From positions 1 through 42,143 of the forward strand of contig CALXLB010000100.1 in the NCBI GenBank assembly GCA_944389085.1: a stretch of 42,143 nt of DNA, written 5' to 3'. Made by a program: the position numbers and the translations under genes. Positions 39,199 through 42,143 of this stretch are shown here, piece after piece. Numbering within the stretch: position 1 is the stretch's first letter; each line of letters starts with the position of its first letter. The DNA is from an uncultured Spirochaetaceae bacterium (lineage in GTDB: Bacteria > Spirochaetota > Spirochaetia > Sphaerochaetales > Sphaerochaetaceae). Under the pieces are notes generated by a model. It saw only the letters and a program-made list of their open reading frames with translations, was not told the DNA's origin and did not search any database.

Positions 39199-42018
39199 TC
39201 ACTCAACAGTGACTGTAACTGTCTTATCGACAGTGCTCAGACCATCAGAGAGTGTGAATACTGCACTGTAGACACCCTGTGCATCTGCTGGCACGTTCCA
39301 TGTGAAGACACCATCCGCGAATGTAGCACCTTCAGGAAGCGCTGTTGCTGTAAGCTCTACAGGATATGTTGTTCCAGTAGCATCTGCCGGATTGTAGTAA
39401 CCGACTGTGAAGCTTACTGTCTCTCCAGCTGCAGCTGTCTTGTCCTTGAGAGGAGCAAAGAATGGTCTCCATACAGTTCTTGGGACTTCGCGTCCTTCAG
39501 CAAGGAATGCTTCAACGAATGCTTCATCTGCCAGAGGATCTGTCGGATAGCTGTAAAGACTATCAGCAGGAGTTCCTGGCTCTGGTGCATTGACAGTAAC
39601 TGTCTCTACATCATGGTTATCAGCAATTGAAGCACCTGTGACGGTTGTTGTCATATATGGCTCGTTTGGAACGAACTCATAATTTGTCCTTCTCTTGAAG
39701 TTATTTGTGACAAGCACAACATCAGCGCTCTCTTCTGTCATGAATTCAGAAGCTGCATCGATGGAGACATTGGCAACATCATCGAGAACTACTGCAGGTC
39801 TCTCATCCGGATAGCTGTATCCAAGATTTACGTTAATCAGATTAAGACCATCAACGTGGCGTGCATACAGACCATAAGCAGGAAGAATTCCATAGTGTGC
39901 TGGCTCTGGATAATCTCTTACAAGCTCTGGAACGTTGTATGGGCTCTCTACCCATGATCCAGTCTCTGCATCCCATGTCATTCTTGGCAGGAGTCCAGCC
40001 TGTGCTGCAAGCCAGCCAAACTGCTGTGAGTAGACAGGAGAATGATCTTCTGTGAATGTCCATGTGCTTCTCATCTGTCTCTGCTCTGCAGCATCTTCCA
40101 TTGTAAGACCGCCACGATATGTAACAGTGACATTCTCGAATGTAACATTCTGTACCTTGCTGCTTACAAGACCTGCGACCTCAATCGGATAGCGTGGGTT
40201 GACATCATCTGCAGTGAGATTTCCGATATAGACATCTTCGACTACTGCATAGTCTCCACCAAGAGCATTGCCATAACCATACATTTCCTGATCTGTAAGC
40301 TGGTTGCCCCAGTTGACTGTATATTCATTTCTGGAAGCATCCCATTTATAGCTATAATGCTTTCCTGTATCAGGATTAGTATAGATATTTGTCATGTTGA
40401 TATAGATAGGATCATCTGCAACAGGTCTCTTGTACTCGCTTCCGTCAGCAAGAGTGAACCATTCGTAGTTTGTAGCTGGCTCATAGCGATATGCAGGGAA
40501 TGTATGATACTTACCAGGAATATTAGGAAGAACATATTCAGAATTGTCCTTTCTCACACTATTCTCAGGATAGACTTCCTCTGTTGTATGCTGTCCTGTG
40601 ACAGGATATCTGCCTCTATCTCCGATCTGGATATAAACAGGAGAATCAACAACATCTGTCATATAAACATCTGTTGCTATGATATTTGTCAGGCTTGAGC
40701 AGTCTACACACTCAAGGTTGATACCTTCGCTGTGTGAGAAAACAACATTAGCGATTGTGACCCTGTCAAAACCACCTGTTGCCTCTGTACCAAGCTTAAG
40801 TCTTCCGTTTGTTCCTCTGATATCATCAGCTGCAGACTCAAGTCTGTTCTCTGAGAATGTTGCTTCAAGGACAGAACCTGCATCATAACCGCTGATTACA
40901 CAGTTATGGATGAGTACGTTCTGTGTGATATCAAGTCTGCCAGAGCCGAAGGAAGCCTTCAGACAGATGGCATCATCGAGCGGAGCGTTGACCCAGCAGT
41001 TGCGTACTGTGACATTGCTTGTTCCATCGATATCCATACCATCTCTGTTTGTATCGATGACCATGTTCTCGAAAAGAACATTGCTGCACCCTGTCGTGAT
41101 GATAGCAAAATGTCCAGCCTCTCTCATATCGAAATCGGAGAAGACGATGTTCTTGCTATCGAGGAGAGCAATACCCTTGCTGGCGTTGTTCCAGATTGGC
41201 TGCTCATAAAGGAAGAAGTGCCATCCCTGGTCATCAAGGCTGTCGATATCATCCGGATTATACCAGTTGCCTACATAACCTGGTTCTGTTCTCATTTCAG
41301 GGCTAGCAGGATCTCTTCTCGAAACAGTGAAATATGTATAACCTCTCTGGTCTACATAGCTGCCTGAAATCATGCCATCACCGTAAATCATGACATTCTC
41401 GACTTCCTTTCCATAGACCATGCTATTGCGGAGGAATGAGTGGCCATGATCCTGCAGGCCAAAGTAAATATTGACTTCTGGCTCAAGGTAGTTGCCGCCA
41501 TCAATACCAGGACGTGCACCAACAATGATTGCCTCTGGTTCAAGATAGATGTTCACATTGCTCTGGAGAACAATTGTATACATCTTCCAGATTCCGTCAG
41601 GAACAACTACTGTACCACCGCCAGCAGCTGAAAGATCAGCAATTGCCTTATTGATGGCATCCGTGTTCTTCACGGCATCTGAATCATAGCCTTCTTCAGC
41701 ACCATACTCGGTGATGCTAACCATGACATCTTCCTTGAGAAGATCCTCTTTTGTCACGGATGCACCTGTTGCAACATTGATTCCCTTATAAACACTTTCT
41801 CCGAGAATTGCAGGTTCTTCAGTGAATACTGGAATATTGTTGAACTCCACTGCGCTTTCAGGATGCTGAACACCATCGCGCGGTACATATGCGAAAACCC
41901 CAGTTCCTTCCGGACGAGGTTCTGTTGCTGGATTGTATGCAGGATCTCCAGATGCGGCTGCACTGAGAGTTACTGCGCATACACTCAGCAAGACAAAGAA
42001 AAGCTTGAACTTTTTCAT
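39199..42018 (-). CDS. Large secreted GH28-like (polygalacturonase-type) beta-helix protein with C-terminal Ig-like domain
   Basis: 939 residues. The signal peptide is MKKFKLFFVLLSVCAVTLSAAASG. The pectate-lyase-3/GH28 start is KNTDAINKAIADLSAAGGGTVVVP. Beta-helix repeats follow, with candidate catalytic motifs NRDGMDID (NxD-like), APLDDAICLKAS (DD) and GRLKLGTEATGG (RxK). The third GH28 motif (GHG) is not evident: the matching region reads GYDAGSVL. Residues ~845-939 form a He_PIG/cadherin-like domain (LPEGATFADGVFTWNVPA). It should act on pectin-type polysaccharide outside the cytoplasm. The ATG has a TAGGAG site 5 bases away; the frame extends 17 codons further without support. Confidence 0.75.
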   Translation of the reverse strand: MKKFKLFFVLLSVCAVTLSAAASGDPAYNPATEPRPEGTGVFAYVPRDGVQHPESAVEFNNIPVFTEEPAILGESVYKGINVATGASVTKEDLLKEDVMVSITEYGAEEGYDSDAVKNTDAINKAIADLSAAGGGTVVVPDGIWKMYTIVLQSNVNIYLEPEAIIVGARPGIDGGNYLEPEVNIYFGLQDHGHSFLRNSMVYGKEVENVMIYGDGMISGSYVDQRGYTYFTVSRRDPASPEMRTEPGYVGNWYNPDDIDSLDDQGWHFFLYEQPIWNNASKGIALLDSKNIVFSDFDMREAGHFAIITTGCSNVLFENMVIDTNRDGMDIDGTSNVTVRNCWVNAPLDDAICLKASFGSGRLDITQNVLIHNCVISGYDAGSVLEATFSENRLESAADDIRGTNGRLKLGTEATGGFDRVTIANVVFSHSEGINLECVDCSSLTNIIATDVYMTDVVDSPVYIQIGDRGRYPVTGQHTTEEVYPENSVRKDNSEYVLPNIPGKYHTFPAYRYEPATNYEWFTLADGSEYKRPVADDPIYINMTNIYTNPDTGKHYSYKWDASRNEYTVNWGNQLTDQEMYGYGNALGGDYAVVEDVYIGNLTADDVNPRYPIEVAGLVSSKVQNVTFENVTVTYRGGLTMEDAAEQRQMRSTWTFTEDHSPVYSQQFGWLAAQAGLLPRMTWDAETGSWVESPYNVPELVRDYPEPAHYGILPAYGLYARHVDGLNLINVNLGYSYPDERPAVVLDDVANVSIDAASEFMTEESADVVLVTNNFKRRTNYEFVPNEPYMTTTVTGASIADNHDVETVTVNAPEPGTPADSLYSYPTDPLADEAFVEAFLAEGREVPRTVWRPFFAPLKDKTAAAGETVSFTVGYYNPADATGTTYPVELTATALPEGATFADGVFTWNVPADAQGVYSAVFTLSDGLSTVDKTVTVTVE

Positions 42019-42143
42019 AAAAACTCCTATCTGCACAGCGTTGCTAAAAGCAGGATGACGATATAGCATTGAGGCTGTTCTGTTATCATCAGAGCAGAGT
42101 TCGGTGTGGAAGCCTCTTTGCCTGATGATGGCAGGGCAACAAA
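42019..42143. other. Window-end spacer upstream of the pectinase-like gene
   Basis: No gene or clear promoter identified in these 125 bases. On the minus strand this is the presumed promoter and leader region of the GH28-like gene. Confidence 0.3.

Overview
The window looks like spirochaete chromosomal DNA, most like the Sphaerochaeta / gut-spirochaete group. This is inferred from protein content: periplasmic binding proteins whose signal peptides end in FAQGSQEA or FASGAEE without a lipobox cysteine, a BMP-family purine nucleoside transporter, a PhnD-type transporter, many sugar and pectin genes, and moderate G+C. I ran no database search. I see no rRNA, tRNA, CRISPR array or replication origin.

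Region 1 (1-9.6 kb) is accessory in character. It holds a HigB-type toxin fragment, a solo TnpB-like protein with a structured omega-RNA-like 3' end but Asn at the expected third RuvC aspartate, a phosphohexomutase, a secreted CE1-like esterase, two convergent ATPase plus PD-(D/E)XK genes of different families, and a small ankyrin protein.

Region 2 (9.7-19.7 kb) holds housekeeping and sugar genes: adenosine deaminase, rhomboid protease, rlmE, an MscS channel, htpG, a ROK repressor, a lipoprotein, aldose 1-epimerase and an orphan PTS IIC-type permease. Between rhomboid and rlmE, a gene-free 400 bp carries the most striking signal: a 19-bp perfect palindrome, then two tandem units. Each unit is a sigma-54 (-24/-12) promoter, a short stretch with a conserved CAG-T-run plus ACCTCCTTT (anti-Shine-Dalgarno) block, and an intrinsic terminator. 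I read these as two related sigma-54-dependent small RNAs, similar in logic to Vibrio Qrr RNAs.

Region 3 (19.7-25.6 kb, minus strand) is one operon: a LacI-family regulator, a PhnD-like binding protein, PhnC, two PhnE permeases and a cytoplasmic UshA-type 5'-nucleotidase. It looks like uptake of a phosphorylated or phosphonate compound followed by intracellular dephosphorylation. Divergent from it is an orphan ABC ATPase with a Gfo/Idh/MocA oxidoreductase.

Region 4 (27.7-38.9 kb) contains a WrbA-like flavoprotein, a ParB-like protein coupled to a metallophosphoesterase, and a purine nucleoside operon (binding protein, ATPase, two permeases, purine nucleoside phosphorylase, cupin) behind a clear TTGACA-17-TAGAAT promoter. 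Together with the adenosine deaminase at 9.8 kb this gives purine nucleoside uptake, deamination and phosphorolysis. A 2,4-diaminopentanoate-dehydrogenase-like gene, a MerR regulator with a dyad operator and an unknown gene follow.

Region 5 (39.2-42 kb) is a large secreted GH28-like beta-helix protein with a C-terminal Ig-like domain, ended by a UUCG-loop terminator.
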